Assembly: GCA_033557465.1 (NCBI GenBank) | Contig: JAWIIG010000039.1 | Coordinates: 2,480,001 to 2,544,000 of the forward strand | From: Ichthyophis bannanicus | Lineage: Eukaryota > Chordata > Amphibia > Gymnophiona > Ichthyophiidae | DNA: 64,000 nt | Direction: 5' to 3' | Shown: positions 18,257-27,853 of the stretch, piece by piece | Layout of the letters: every line of letters begins with the position of its first letter | Position numbering within the stretch: the stretch's first letter is position 1 | Notes under the pieces: model-generated | Told to the model about the DNA's origin: nothing | The model's input: the letters and a program-made list of their open reading frames with translations, nothing else | Database searches by the model: none | Translations under genes and position numbers: made by a program

Positions 18257-18849
18257 CTGTAAAGGTGAATCAAAACATTTTTAAAAATCCCCAAAAGTAC
18301 AGTATGCATGCATTCTATAGTATACATCCAAAACAGCTATTCATGTTTTCCAATATCTTATTCTTGAGAAGCGTGACTTTCCCTTTTCTTTTATGTAGCA
18401 TTTTCTCATTCCACTTACCTGTGCCTGTAGTGAAGCAACTTCTTCCCTTACCAATACTTGTAGCACCGAGATCCCTCCCCTCAATACAAAAATGCATTCC
18501 CCGCCTTTTCTCATATGCAGCTATGGAGACCTCCCTATGCATGTTCACTCAAAGCAGTAAACCTACCCTCAGTTCCGTCATCTGAAGCAAGGTGATCACT
18601 CTACTCCCACAATTCCAGTTTTATGATGTCTTCTTTTTCTTACCTACAATAGGATGACATTCCTCTTCTCATTCAGGCAGGCACTGAAGCATCATCTGTT
18701 CATAAGGCACTATCCAGAAACTAGCTATAGAAACCAACCAATGAGCACTCACATCAAAAATCCAGAGCCCCCTAATAACACTCCCAGCAAATTAAAGAAT
18801 AGCCAACTCAAGCTAGAAAGTCCCGAATAGATGATACCCCGAAAACATA

Positions 18850-19022
18850 GTCATCATTGTAAATAAACTGTAGAAATGTTACCCCAGTAAAATCCAAGTT
18901 TCAATCCCTGTTCAATGTAAATACTATGCGGCCCGTCTGCACGGTATATTGTTCTGTTTAATGTACACCGCACTGATATGTAATAGCGCGGTATATAAGA
19001 GAAGTTAAATAAATAAATAAAT
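18850..19022 (+). mobile_element. LINE/SINE 3'-tail fragment
   Basis: Shares the AATGTACACCGCACTGATATG and GCGGTATATAAGAGAAGTTA modules and an AAATAAATAAAT end with 8386-8590. Boundaries are approximate and no target duplication was identified. Confidence 0.55.
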
Positions 19023-19509
19023 TCACAACAGTGTAACCTCATTCCCTTCCCTACCCTGTATTACCCTTTCTTTCCCTTATCTACTGTAGTTTGACCTCCG
19101 CTCCCTCCACACACACCATGTCTTCTTGTTCATTTATCAATGTAACCATCTTCCTATACCTCTCATCTGTCATAGCGTGATTTTCCCTCCTTTCTCTCAT
19201 TTACAGTAGTATGAATCCCCTATTCATGCCACCTGCAGCAACTCTTATTCTCTCTTCTCCATTTGGATAGCGAGGCTATTCACTGCCTCTCCCTCATCTT
19301 TAGTAGTGTGACCTGCTCCCTCCTTCAGCTGCAGTAGTGTGACTCATGTCTCCTCCCTCCCATTCAAAAATGTGGCCAACTTTTTTTACCTTGCCTGCAG
19401 CCAAGTCACTCTCATATGCCTCATCAATAGCAGTGTGTCATCCATCCTCTCTCTTACATGCAGCAGTGTGATGATGCTCCAAAAACCTTGCCCACTCTTG
19501 TGTAGCCTT

Positions 19510-19760
19510 CCTCACTATCAGGGTTGGCCCAAGGGTTTCCGCCACTCCATGGGAAACAAAGTGGGAGGCACAAAGCTGCCGCTTTTAAAATACTGCTGCT
19601 GCCAGCGCCCCCCCCCCCCCCACCCCAAGATGAAATTGGCAGCATCGGGGAGGGGTGGCTTGGTGCGGGGACTGGGCAGCAGTATTTCAAAAGCGGAAGC
19701 TTTGGGCCGCCACTCTGTTACCACAGCAGCCCACGTGGTTCAGCATACACAATAACTTGC
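19510..19760. repeat. Imperfect inverted repeat, possible MITE
   Basis: The arm at about 19574-19610 (AAGCTGCCGCTTTTAAAATA region) is mirrored at about 19672-19711 (GCAGTATTTCAAAAGCGGAA region). The spacer of about 60 bp contains a poly-C run. The arms could form a hairpin. No transposase or clear target duplication was seen. Confidence 0.45.
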
Positions 19761-20620
19761 GTGAGAGAGGGATCAAAAGCAGCAGGTCATGTATGACTAA
19801 GCACATGGCCTGCTGCAAGCAACAAAGCAGTGGCACAAAGCAGTCTACCTGGGTATGCAGCCACAGGCGGCCACCTAGTTTGCCTAGGGGATGGGACAGG
19901 CTGGCCCTGCTCACTACTGCACCACAGCATTTACTTTTCTCTCCTCCCTAAAAGTCTGACTTCTTTCCTATCTCCCATGCAAAATAATATGCCCTTTCAT
20001 TCCCACATCTGTAGCAAAATGGCTCACACCAGCATGAACATGTCTTTTTTTATAGCTGTCATCAACATTATTGGCACGGCACCCTTGCATTTCAACCCCT
20101 TAATGTCCAATATCTCCTAAAAATAAAAGTGGCCAATGAAATGGCTTTGAACTATATATGCACACATATTTGACACACAAAAAAAACAAGACCAATCAAA
20201 AAAGGAAATTGTATAAAACTGAGACATTGCTAGGACATGATTACTCAATCTAACATATTTTTGTTGGAGCTTACACCATGAAGAACAAAAACTTATTTCT
20301 TCTCGCAGTGTGATGTTCCCTTTTTTCTTTAAATGGGGACGCAACCCCAACAAGTGCTAAGGAGACAATAACCCCTTAGTACACACTGGTAAAATTCTCC
20401 TTCAGGCCTTCAATATTTTTATAAATCAAAGAAAAGTCACTTAGCTGATCAGGAAGATCTCTTCTACAGAGAGTGAATCGCTGGAAAAGTTGACAGCCAT
20501 AGGGAAGGAATCAAAACCATCCCTCATTTCTCAACGACTGATGAAATTAGAACGCCAACACTCCAACTTCAGTCATTCACTTTTCTTCTTCAGACTTTCC
20601 AAAAACATCCGTGAAAGCAA

Positions 20621-21048
20621 CTGACACAGTGGGCCGTGACTTGACCCTGTAACGGAAGGTCAGGCTACCCTGTATGCCCAGGCTATGCAGTCTGCCACCC
20701 AGGTGGACAACATACGCTTGGAGACAGGAAGCCCCAGCTTACTGGGGTCAAAAGAGACTAAGAGCTGAGAAGCCCTTCGTGTCCCCTCGTACGCTCCAGG
20801 TAGAAGGCTAACGCCCTCTTACAGTCAAGGGTATGCAGGACCGCCTCTGCCCGGCTGGAATGTGGCCTGGGAAAGAATGTCGGAAGAACCACCTCCTGGG
20901 TGAGGTGGAATGGCGAGACTACCTTTGGGAGGAACTTAGGGTGGGTGCTTAGGACCATCCTATTCCTGTAAAACCGTATGGATGGTCTTTCTGAAACCAA
21001 AGCCTGCAGCTCACTCACTCACCTCGCATATGTGAGGGCCACCAGGAA
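20621..21048 (-). pseudogene. D4: DIRS recombinase fragment
   Basis: The minus strand encodes ELQALVSERPSIRFYRNRMV, HTLDCKRALAFYLERTRGH and related YR segments, with a stop/frameshift after HEGLLSS. It ends at 20621 just inside the VTAHCV (His-x-x-Arg) motif. At 21048 (ACCAGGAA) it is cut by the right end of D5, so D5 inserted into D4. The rest of D4 is not seen on the far side. Confidence 0.75.
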
Positions 21049-21420
21049 AGAGTAGTTACTCACCTGTAACAGGTGTTCTCCAGGAGCAGCAGGAATCAGT
21101 CCTCACATATGGGTGACATCGATATCGATGGAGCCCCTGTGGAGCATTACCCCAGCTTTCTATGAAAGCCTTTGGAAATGCAGGCACGCATGCGCGGTTC
21201 CCTTCCCGCCTAAAGGTGCCATCTTACCTCAGTCAAATGACATAGCTAAGAACAGCACACAAAAAAACAAAACAAACTATGTACAACTGCAACTCCAAGG
21301 GGAGGAGGGAGAGTTGTGAGGACTGATTCCTGCTGCTCCTGGAGAACACCTGTTACAGGTGAGTAACTACTCTTTCCAGGTGTTACTCTTTCTCCAGGAC
21401 CAAGCAGGAAGTCAGTGCTC
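21049..21420 (-). repeat. D5 right terminus and ICR, with local duplication
   Basis: The palindromic arms are as in D3 (AGAGTAGTTACTCACCTGTA at 21049; the inverse up to about 21372). Between the two halves of the ICR an extra segment of about 18 bp is present: ACTCTTTCCAGGTGTT precedes the normal ACTCTTTCTCCAGGACC. The circle-junction mimic is therefore not exact in this copy. Confidence 0.75.
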
Positions 21421-21628
21421 ACATATGGGTGACTCCCTAGCTCTGGGCTACCAGGAACCCAGGCTGAACAAGAGAACACCCTCTAGTCCCAGCATCAAAG
21501 AAAGGCTTTTCACTGACAGAACCTCCACCAGTAGGCCAACAGAGGGCAGGAGTTGCCTAAACCTCAAAGAGATTCCGGAGTACTGCTTGGTCAAAAGCAC
21601 TGTCCCTACGGGACTCCCTCTCCAGACT

Positions 21629-22560
21629 CTAATGGGCCGCAAAAGTCTGGCTGGAGGACCAAGTAGCAGCCCTGCAGATGTCCATCAATGGTACAGAGCG
21701 GAGATGAGCCACTGAGGCAGCCATTGCCCTAACACGATGAGCCATGACCCGATCCTGCAAAGGAAGGTCAGCCGCCTTGCAAGCCCAGGTGATACAGTCA
21801 GCCACCCAGATGGACAAGGTACGCTTGGACACAACTAACCCCAAATTATTAGGGTCAAAAGATACGAAGAGCTGAGTAGCCTTTCTGTGCCCTTGCATAC
21901 GGTCAAGGTAGAAGAATAAAGCCCTCCTACAGTCCAGGGTATGCAGAACTGCTTCAGCCTGGCTTGCATGAGGCCTAGGGAAGAATGTTGGAAGAACCAC
22001 CTCCTGGTTGAGGTGGAAAGAGGAGACAACCTTTGGGAGGAACATTGGATGAGTCCTGAGGACTACTCTGTTCCTATAGATTCTGGTGTAAGGCCTGTCA
22101 CAGACCAGGGCCTGAAGCTCACTCACTCGCCTGGCCGAGGTTAGGGCTATCAGGAAGAGAGTCTTCCAGGACAGGAAGCAGAGAGGACAAGTAGCCATCG
22201 GCTCAAAAGGTGGGCGAGTCAATTTTTGCAAGGCCACATTCAACACCCACTCAGGGGCTGGAGGACGGACAGGAGGCTTGAGCAAGAGCAAGCCTCTGAG
22301 AAAGCGGGACACCAAGGGGTGAACCGACAGAGAATGTCCTTCCACCAGTGAGTGGTGAGCTGCTAGAGCTGAGAGGTGGACCCGAACAGAATTGGACTTA
22401 ACCCCTGATTTGATAAGTGCAGTAAGTACTGAAGCACTACTGGTATAGTACAGGAGAAAGTATCTTCTGTACGTAGCTGACACCACACAGAAAACCGTTT
22501 CCATTTGAGAGCATAGGTTTTCCTAGTGGACTGTTTCCTAGAGGCTAGGACAACCTACTC
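21629..22560 (-). pseudogene. D5 tyrosine recombinase
   Basis: 291 open codons contain VRVHLSALAAHHSLVEGHS, SARRVSELQALVCDRPYTRI (catalytic Arg), HTLDCRRALFFYLDR, MAHRVRAMAASVAHLRS (His-x-x-Arg), RAATW and TFAAHY. The catalytic set is complete. Upstream, GAG GAG of relatives is GAG TAG at 22555-22557 (context QEVE-stop-VVLASRK), which truncates the N-terminus. The N-terminal part of the same frame is open again above the stop. Confidence 0.82.
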
Positions 22561-22592
22561 AACTTCCTGAGGTAGGCCCAAGGGAGCCAAAA

Positions 22593-23301
22593 CTACCCTT
22601 GCAGCCTCCAGGCCATCAAATTGAGAGCTTTGAGATTGGGGTGCAGAAGGGAACCCTGATCCTGAGAGAGAAGGTCGGGTTGCAACCCCAGAGGCAGTGG
22701 GAGATCCACTGCCAGTTGAAGTAGAAGTGGAAACCAAGGCTGTCTGGGCCACCTGGGAGCCACCAGCAGGACCGAGGTCTTGTCCTGAAGAATCTTGAAC
22801 AGAGTTCGGGTCACCAAGGGCGTGGGAGGAAACGCATACAGGAGGCCCCGAGACCAGGGAATCAGAAAAGCATCTGCTGCTATCCGCAGAGGATGCGGTT
22901 GCCTGGAGCAGAACTTTGGCAGCTGTTTGTTCAGAGGACTGGCAAACAGGTCTATGGATGGAAGTCCCCATTTCAGGAAAATCTTCTGAACTACCAAAGG
23001 GTGGAGCTGCCACTCGTGGGGCTGCAGAATCCTGCTCAACCTGTCCGCCAGGTAGTTCTCCTGGCCAGGTAGATACACTGCCTTGAGGAGCATGTTGTGT
23101 CTGAGAGCAAACAAGCAAAGGTCCTGTGCCTCCTGACAAAGGAGCCTGGACCCAGTTCCGCCCTGCTTGTTCACATAAAACATGGCTATCTGGTTGTCTG
23201 TTTGAACTAGGACAGACTGATGAGCCAGGGTTTGAGAAAAAGTCTTGAGGGCTAACCGAATAGCCCTGAGTTCCAGGAGATTGATTTGCTGTGCGGCTTC
23301 C
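22593..23301 (-). pseudogene. D5 RNase H and methyltransferase-like region
   Basis: Open from the unrelated upstream segment into AAQQINLLELRAIRLALK, VQTDNQIAMFYVNKQGGTG, AVYLPGQENYLADRLSRIL, SIDLFASPLNKQLPKFCSR and GLLYAFPPTPLVTRTLFK, ending HPNLKALNLMAWRLQG. RT and the first RNase H motif are missing. The recombinase frame overlaps its 3' part. Confidence 0.8.
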
Positions 23302-23587
23302 TTTGGAGGAGGGACAATGCTGCACGGAGCCCGTCGAGAGACGGGAAGGCTCTGCAACGATTTTACAGGCATAGCCGTGGTTCCCTAAGAGGCAGGGAGT
23401 CGCAGCTGCATTAGAAGGGAAGCGGTGAGTTTGCCGCTGCTGAGAAGCAGACTTGCCAGTGGCAGCAACTTGTGCGCTTTTTTTTTTTTTTTTTTTTTTT
23501 AACTTGGCGGAGTGAAGTGACCCCCGCTAAATCCTGTGGCGACACCTGTGGGGGTCGCGACCCACAGGTTGAGAACCACTGCTTTAA
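23302..23587 (-). mobile_element. hAT-like terminal sequence and poly-T-bearing insertion between D5 and D6
   Basis: 23565-23581 is the inverse complement of CAGTGGTTCTCAACCTG, a hAT-type terminal motif, followed inward by GGGTCGCGACCC. A run of 23 T lies at 23478-23500. No matching second terminal repeat was found, so it is a fragment or composite. The D5 and D6 edges overlap by about 25-30 bp of homologous DIRS sequence that is clearly diverged (about 18 of 26 identical). Confidence 0.5.
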
Positions 23588-24740
23588 GAGGTTGATCTGT
23601 TGTGTCCCCTCTTGGGGAGATCACAACCCCTGAGAGTGCAAGTCCTGACAATGGGCTCCCCAGCCCAGTAGGGATGCATCTGTCGTCAAGACTCTTGAGT
23701 ACACCGGAGGTTGGAAAGACACTCCTCCAATCAGGTTGGGCAGGTGAAGCCACCAGACCAGCGACTTTAGGAGTCATTTGGACACCCTTATCCTGTCTCG
23801 GAGTTGACCTGTGGCCTGCGTCCACTGATCCCGGAGGCACCACTGAGCTGTCCTCATGTGGAGCTGGGCGTTTGGGGTCACATGCACTGTGGAAGCCATG
23901 TGTCCCAAAAGATGCAGGATATGTCTTGTTGATATTTGAGACTTGTGGTTTATCTGGCACACTAGCTCCAGAAGCCTCTGTGCACTGTCCAGAGGCAGGT
24001 AAGCCTTTGCCTGCACGGTGTCTAGTCTCATCCCTATGAACTCTAAGTTCTGTGTGGGGAGCAAGGTGGACTTTGCCCGATTTATGACAAAGCTTAGATG
24101 CTGCAGTATGTTGATAATGCGAGTTGTGGCCTGTTGGGCCTCTGTAGGCGACGGAGCCCTGATGAGCCAGTCGTCCAGGTATGGGAAGACAAAGATACCC
24201 TGGTTTCTGAGAAAACCCGCCACCACCGCCAGGCATTTGGTAAACACTCTCGGGGCGAAGACTAGGCCGAATTGAAGTACTCTGTACTGGAAATGGTTTC
24301 CTCCCACTACAAATCTGAGATATTCTCTGTGGTCTGGATGTATGAGGATGTGTGTGTAAGCATCCTTCAGGTCTAAGGAGCATAGCCAATCTCCCTGGTG
24401 GAGGTATGGCAGCAAAATTCCAAGGGAAAGCATCTTGAACTTTTCCTTCACCAAGAACTTGTTTAAGTTTTGCAGGTCGAGGATGGGCCTCAAGCCTCCT
24501 GTTCTTTTTGTTATCAGGAAATACCTGGAGTAGAAGCCTTGCGCTTGCAGGCTGTGGGGTACTGGTTCCACCGCCTGATCCTCTAGGAGACCTGCTAACT
24601 CCTGCAAAAGAAGGCTCCTGTGTAGAAGAGGTCGTAGAGGCTCTCCTGGAAAATAGGAGGGGGGCACCTGGCTGAAGTGGAAAAAATAGCCCTTTTGGAC
24701 TATTTGCAGGACCCAGGTGTCTGTGGTGACAGGGCCAGCC
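23588..24740 (-). pseudogene. D6 RT and start of RNase H
   Basis: RT is open over most of 23774-24847: VQKGYFFHFSQVPPSYFPGE, GGLRPILDLQNLNKFLVK, LKDAYTHILIHPDHREYL and FVFPYLDDWLIRAPSPTE, continuing to the GHMASTVHVTPNAQLHMR motif. RNase H starts beyond this in a shifted frame and stops at 23588. The alternative gag/YR frame is also open for over 400 codons here. On the 5' side the element is interrupted by a plus-strand CR1 (about 24741-27853). Confidence 0.82.
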
Positions 24741-24900
24741 TCCCTCCTGTGCCAAGTCTCACCCCTGGCTGGCTGGAGAGAGACCATGGGATGCTGTTCC
24801 AAGGGTTGCAGAGCAGAGATGGTATCCATCTGTCCAAGAAAGGTCAACGCATCTTCGGTAGTAGAATGGCTAATCTACTGAAGAGGGCTTTAAACTAGAT

Positions 24901-25830
24901 TTGTTGGGGATAGGTGAAGAAAGCCCCCAGGTAAGTGAAAGCCCCCAGTTAGGTGATACATTAACTACCTTTAAGGAAATGGGTAACAGGGGTAACATAT
25001 GGAAAGCAGTGTGTATAAATGCCCGTAGCATGAGAAATAAGATCCCTGATGTTGAAGCTTTGGTGGGAGTGGCTGACTTGGATTTAGTGGCAGTTACAGA
25101 AACATGGTTCACAGAAAACCATGACTGGGATGTAACTATACCTGGCTATACTTTATTCAGAAAGGACAGGGTAGGAAGAAGAGGAGGAGGAGTGGCATTA
25201 TATGTAAAAACTACTATTAAAGCTTTGGAATTACAGAGCTTAAAAGGGAGAGAGAAGGCATTGTGGATTAAAGTAGAAAGAGAGAAAGAGAAATCTATTT
25301 GCATTGGTGTGATATACAGACCTCCCTCACAAGAGGAAGAGGTGGACAGAGAGTTAATTGAAGACATACGCAGCATTGCTAGGAAAGGGGAAGTGCTACT
25401 GATAGGAGATTTCAATATGCCAGATGTTGATTGGCACATTCCTGCTGCAGTATCATCTAGAAGTAAGGAGATCCTGGATTCTCTACAGGAAGAACTATTC
25501 AGGCAATTGGTAACAGACCCCACACGTGAAGGGACCATACTGGACTTGGTGCTTACCAATGGTGAAAGTGTTTCTGATGTTGTAGTGGGAGATCATTTTG
25601 CATCCAGTGATCACCAGATGGTGTGGTTCAGTGTTAGGACTAGGGCTGTTAGAATCCATTCCAAGGTGAGGATCTTAGACTTTAGGAAGACTAACTTTGC
25701 GAAGATGGGCCAATACCTCAGGGAGTCGTTAGTGGGATGGGAACAGCTGGGGAATGTAGAAAAACAGTGGGCAAAACTGAAAGGGGATATTTTAAGGGCA
25801 ACCAACCTTTTCGTTAAAATGGTAAATTAA
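24901..25830 (+). pseudogene. CR1-B ORF2 endonuclease domain
   Basis: 309 open codons of an APE-type endonuclease, which would nick target DNA for reverse transcription: VCINARSMRNKIPDVEALV, VAVTETWFTENHDWD, GVALYVKTTIKALEL, IGVIYRPPSQEEEVDRE, VLLIGDFNMPDVDWH and the SSDHQMVWF His motif. The linker after 25830 has stops at about 25830 and 26034 and a frame change before RT resumes at about 26174, so ORF2 as a whole is dead. Confidence 0.85.
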
Positions 25831-26173
25831 GGCAAAAGGAAAAGGAGACCGCTATGGTTTTCGAAGGAAGTAGCTGAAAAAGTGAAGAAAAAGAGGGAGG
25901 CCTTCATGAAATACAAGAGATCACAGAGAGAGGAAGACAGGCATCTGTATTTGGAAAAACTTAGAGAAGCTAGCAAAGTAGTCAAGAAGGCAAAGATTCA
26001 AAAGGAGGAGGAAATAGCCAATGCAATAAAATAGGGGGATAAGACATTTTTGAGATATATTAGTGAGAAGAGGAAGGGCAAGAGTGGTATTGTCAGACTC
26101 AAGGGTGCAGGGGGGGAATATGTCGAAGCTGATAAGGATAAAGCGGAATTAGCTTAACAAATATTTTTGTGCT

Positions 26174-27803
26174 GTGTTCACAGATGAAGAACCAGGAGCA
26201 GGACCTCAGAAAACACCCACAAATAGGAACAGAAGCGAGGGACATCTTGAACAATTTTCAGAAGACTGTGTTCGTGAAAAACTAGCTCAACTTAAAGTAG
26301 ACAAAGCGATGGGACCGGATGGGATACACCCTAGAATACTAAGGGAACTTGGGGACGTTCTAGCAACTCCACTGACTGACCTTTTCAATGCCTCGTTGGA
26401 GTCGGGAGTGGTGCCAAAGTACTGGAGAGAGGCTCATGTGGTGCCTTTACACAAAAGCGGAAGTAAGGATGTGGTTGAAAACTACAGGCCGGTTAGTTTA
26501 ACTTCGGTGGTGAGTAAATTATTGGAAACGCTGCTGAAAGAGAAAATAGTGAGGTTTCTGGAGTCCGGCGGATTACAGGATCAGAGGCAGCATGGATTCA
26601 CCAGAGGCAGGTCTTGTCAGACAAATCTGATTGATTTCTTTGACTGGGTGACCAGGGAGTTGGACCGAGGGAGAGCTCTAGATGTGGTGTATTTAGATTT
26701 CAGTAAAGCCTTTGACACTGTTCCTCACAGGCGACTTATAAACAAACTGAGCACCCTAGGGATGGACCCTAAAGTTACTGCTTGGGTTAGAAATTGGTTG
26801 GGTGGGAGGCGACAAAGAGTACAAGTAAATGGAGCTCACTCTGAGGAGAAGGGTGTTACCAGTGGTGTGCCCCAGGGATCTGTCCTTGGTCCGATTCTTT
26901 TTAACATCTTTGTTAGTGATATAGCGGAAGGGCTGTCGGGTAAGGTTTGCCTCTTTGCAGATGATACCAAAATCTGCAATAGAGTAGACACCCAGGAAGG
27001 TGTAGATAACATGAGGAGGGATCTAGCTAAGCTTGAAGCATGGTCTAGAATTTGGCAGCTGGGATTTAATGTTAAAAAAATGTAAGGTCATGCATTTGGG
27101 CTGCAGCAATCCAAGGGAGCAATACAGTATAGAACGTGAAGTACTTTTGTCCACTAAAGAAGAGCGGGACCTGGGCATGGTTGTGTCTGATGATCTTAAA
27201 GTAGCTAAACAGGTAGAAAAGGCAACGGCAAAAGCTAGAAGGATGCTTGAGTGCATACGGAGAGGAATGGCTAGCAGAAAAAAGGAGGTGACAATGCCTC
27301 TGTATAAGTCTTTGGTGCAACCTCATTTGGAGTATAGTGTGCAATTCTGGAGACCGCACCTTCAAAAGGATGTGAACAGGATGGAGTCGGTGCAGAGGGT
27401 GGCTACTAAAATGATTAGTGGGCTTCATTATAAAGCATATGAGGACAGACTTAAGGATCTTAATATGTACACCTTAGAGGAAAGGCGGGATAGAAGTGAT
27501 ATGATTGAGATATTTAAATACCTCCGTGGCATAAATGTTCAGAGAGAGAGCCTCTTTGAATTGAAAGTAAGTTCTGCTACGAGGGGACATGGGATGAGGG
27601 TGAAGGGAGATAGATTCAGGAGTGATATGCGGAAATATTTCTTTACGGAAAGAGTAGTGGATCCATGGAATAGTCTCCCAGTGGAGGTGGTAGAGATGAG
27701 GACATTAACTGAATTCAAAAAAGCATGGGGACCAACACAGAGGATCTCTAAAGGTAAAAAGTGGACTGTTGTAGTTGTTGATATGGAAGGACAGACTAGA
27801 TAG
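26174..27803 (+). pseudogene. CR1-B ORF2 reverse transcriptase
   Basis: RT motifs in order: [87 protein letters not shown] and FADDTKICN (FxDD catalytic box). A frameshift at an A run near 27076-27082 moves the C-terminal part (HLGCSNPREQYSIEREV onward) to a second frame ending at 27803. Otherwise little decayed. Confidence 0.87.
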
Positions 27804-27853
27804 GCCATGTGGTCTTTTTCTGTCATCATGTTTCTATGTTTCTATGTTTTTAT

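Larger units (their letters stand above)
18257..20620 (-). other. ILVBL intron, mostly non-DIRS
   Basis: Start of the 30.2-kb intron between the two exons. It holds a LINE/SINE tail (18850-19022), a diffuse pyrimidine-rich stretch with recurring CAGTAGTGTGAC-like motifs (about 19080-19480), and an imperfect inverted repeat (19510-19760). No exon-like ORF with splice sites was found. 19760-20620 shows nothing recognisable. Confidence 0.55.
21049..23301 (-). mobile_element. DIRS copy D5, right half
   Basis: Right terminus and ICR (21049-21420), recombinase (21629-22560) and methyltransferase-like/RNase H region (22593-23301). The homology stops at 23301 in the codons for AAQQINLLELRAI, where an unrelated 286-bp segment starts. 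Closest to D7 in this window. Confidence 0.82.
24741..27853 (+). mobile_element. CR1-type LINE (family B), 5'-truncated, inserted in D6
   Basis: Contains the end of ORF1 (up to 24898), ORF2 endonuclease, linker and RT, and ends in a TTTCTATGTTTCTATGTTTTT tail at 27853. ORF1 ends with RDGIHLSKKGQRIFGSRMA, a motif of the CR1 ORF1 esterase-like (SGNH) domain. D6 sequence continues on both sides. The exact 5' junction lies between 24728 and 24790. Confidence 0.82.

Noticed and set aside
17983..18327. Single 114-codon open frame over the ILVBL exon
   Set aside because: It is in the wrong frame for ILVBL and ignores the clear splice sites at 18117/18118 and 18256/18257.
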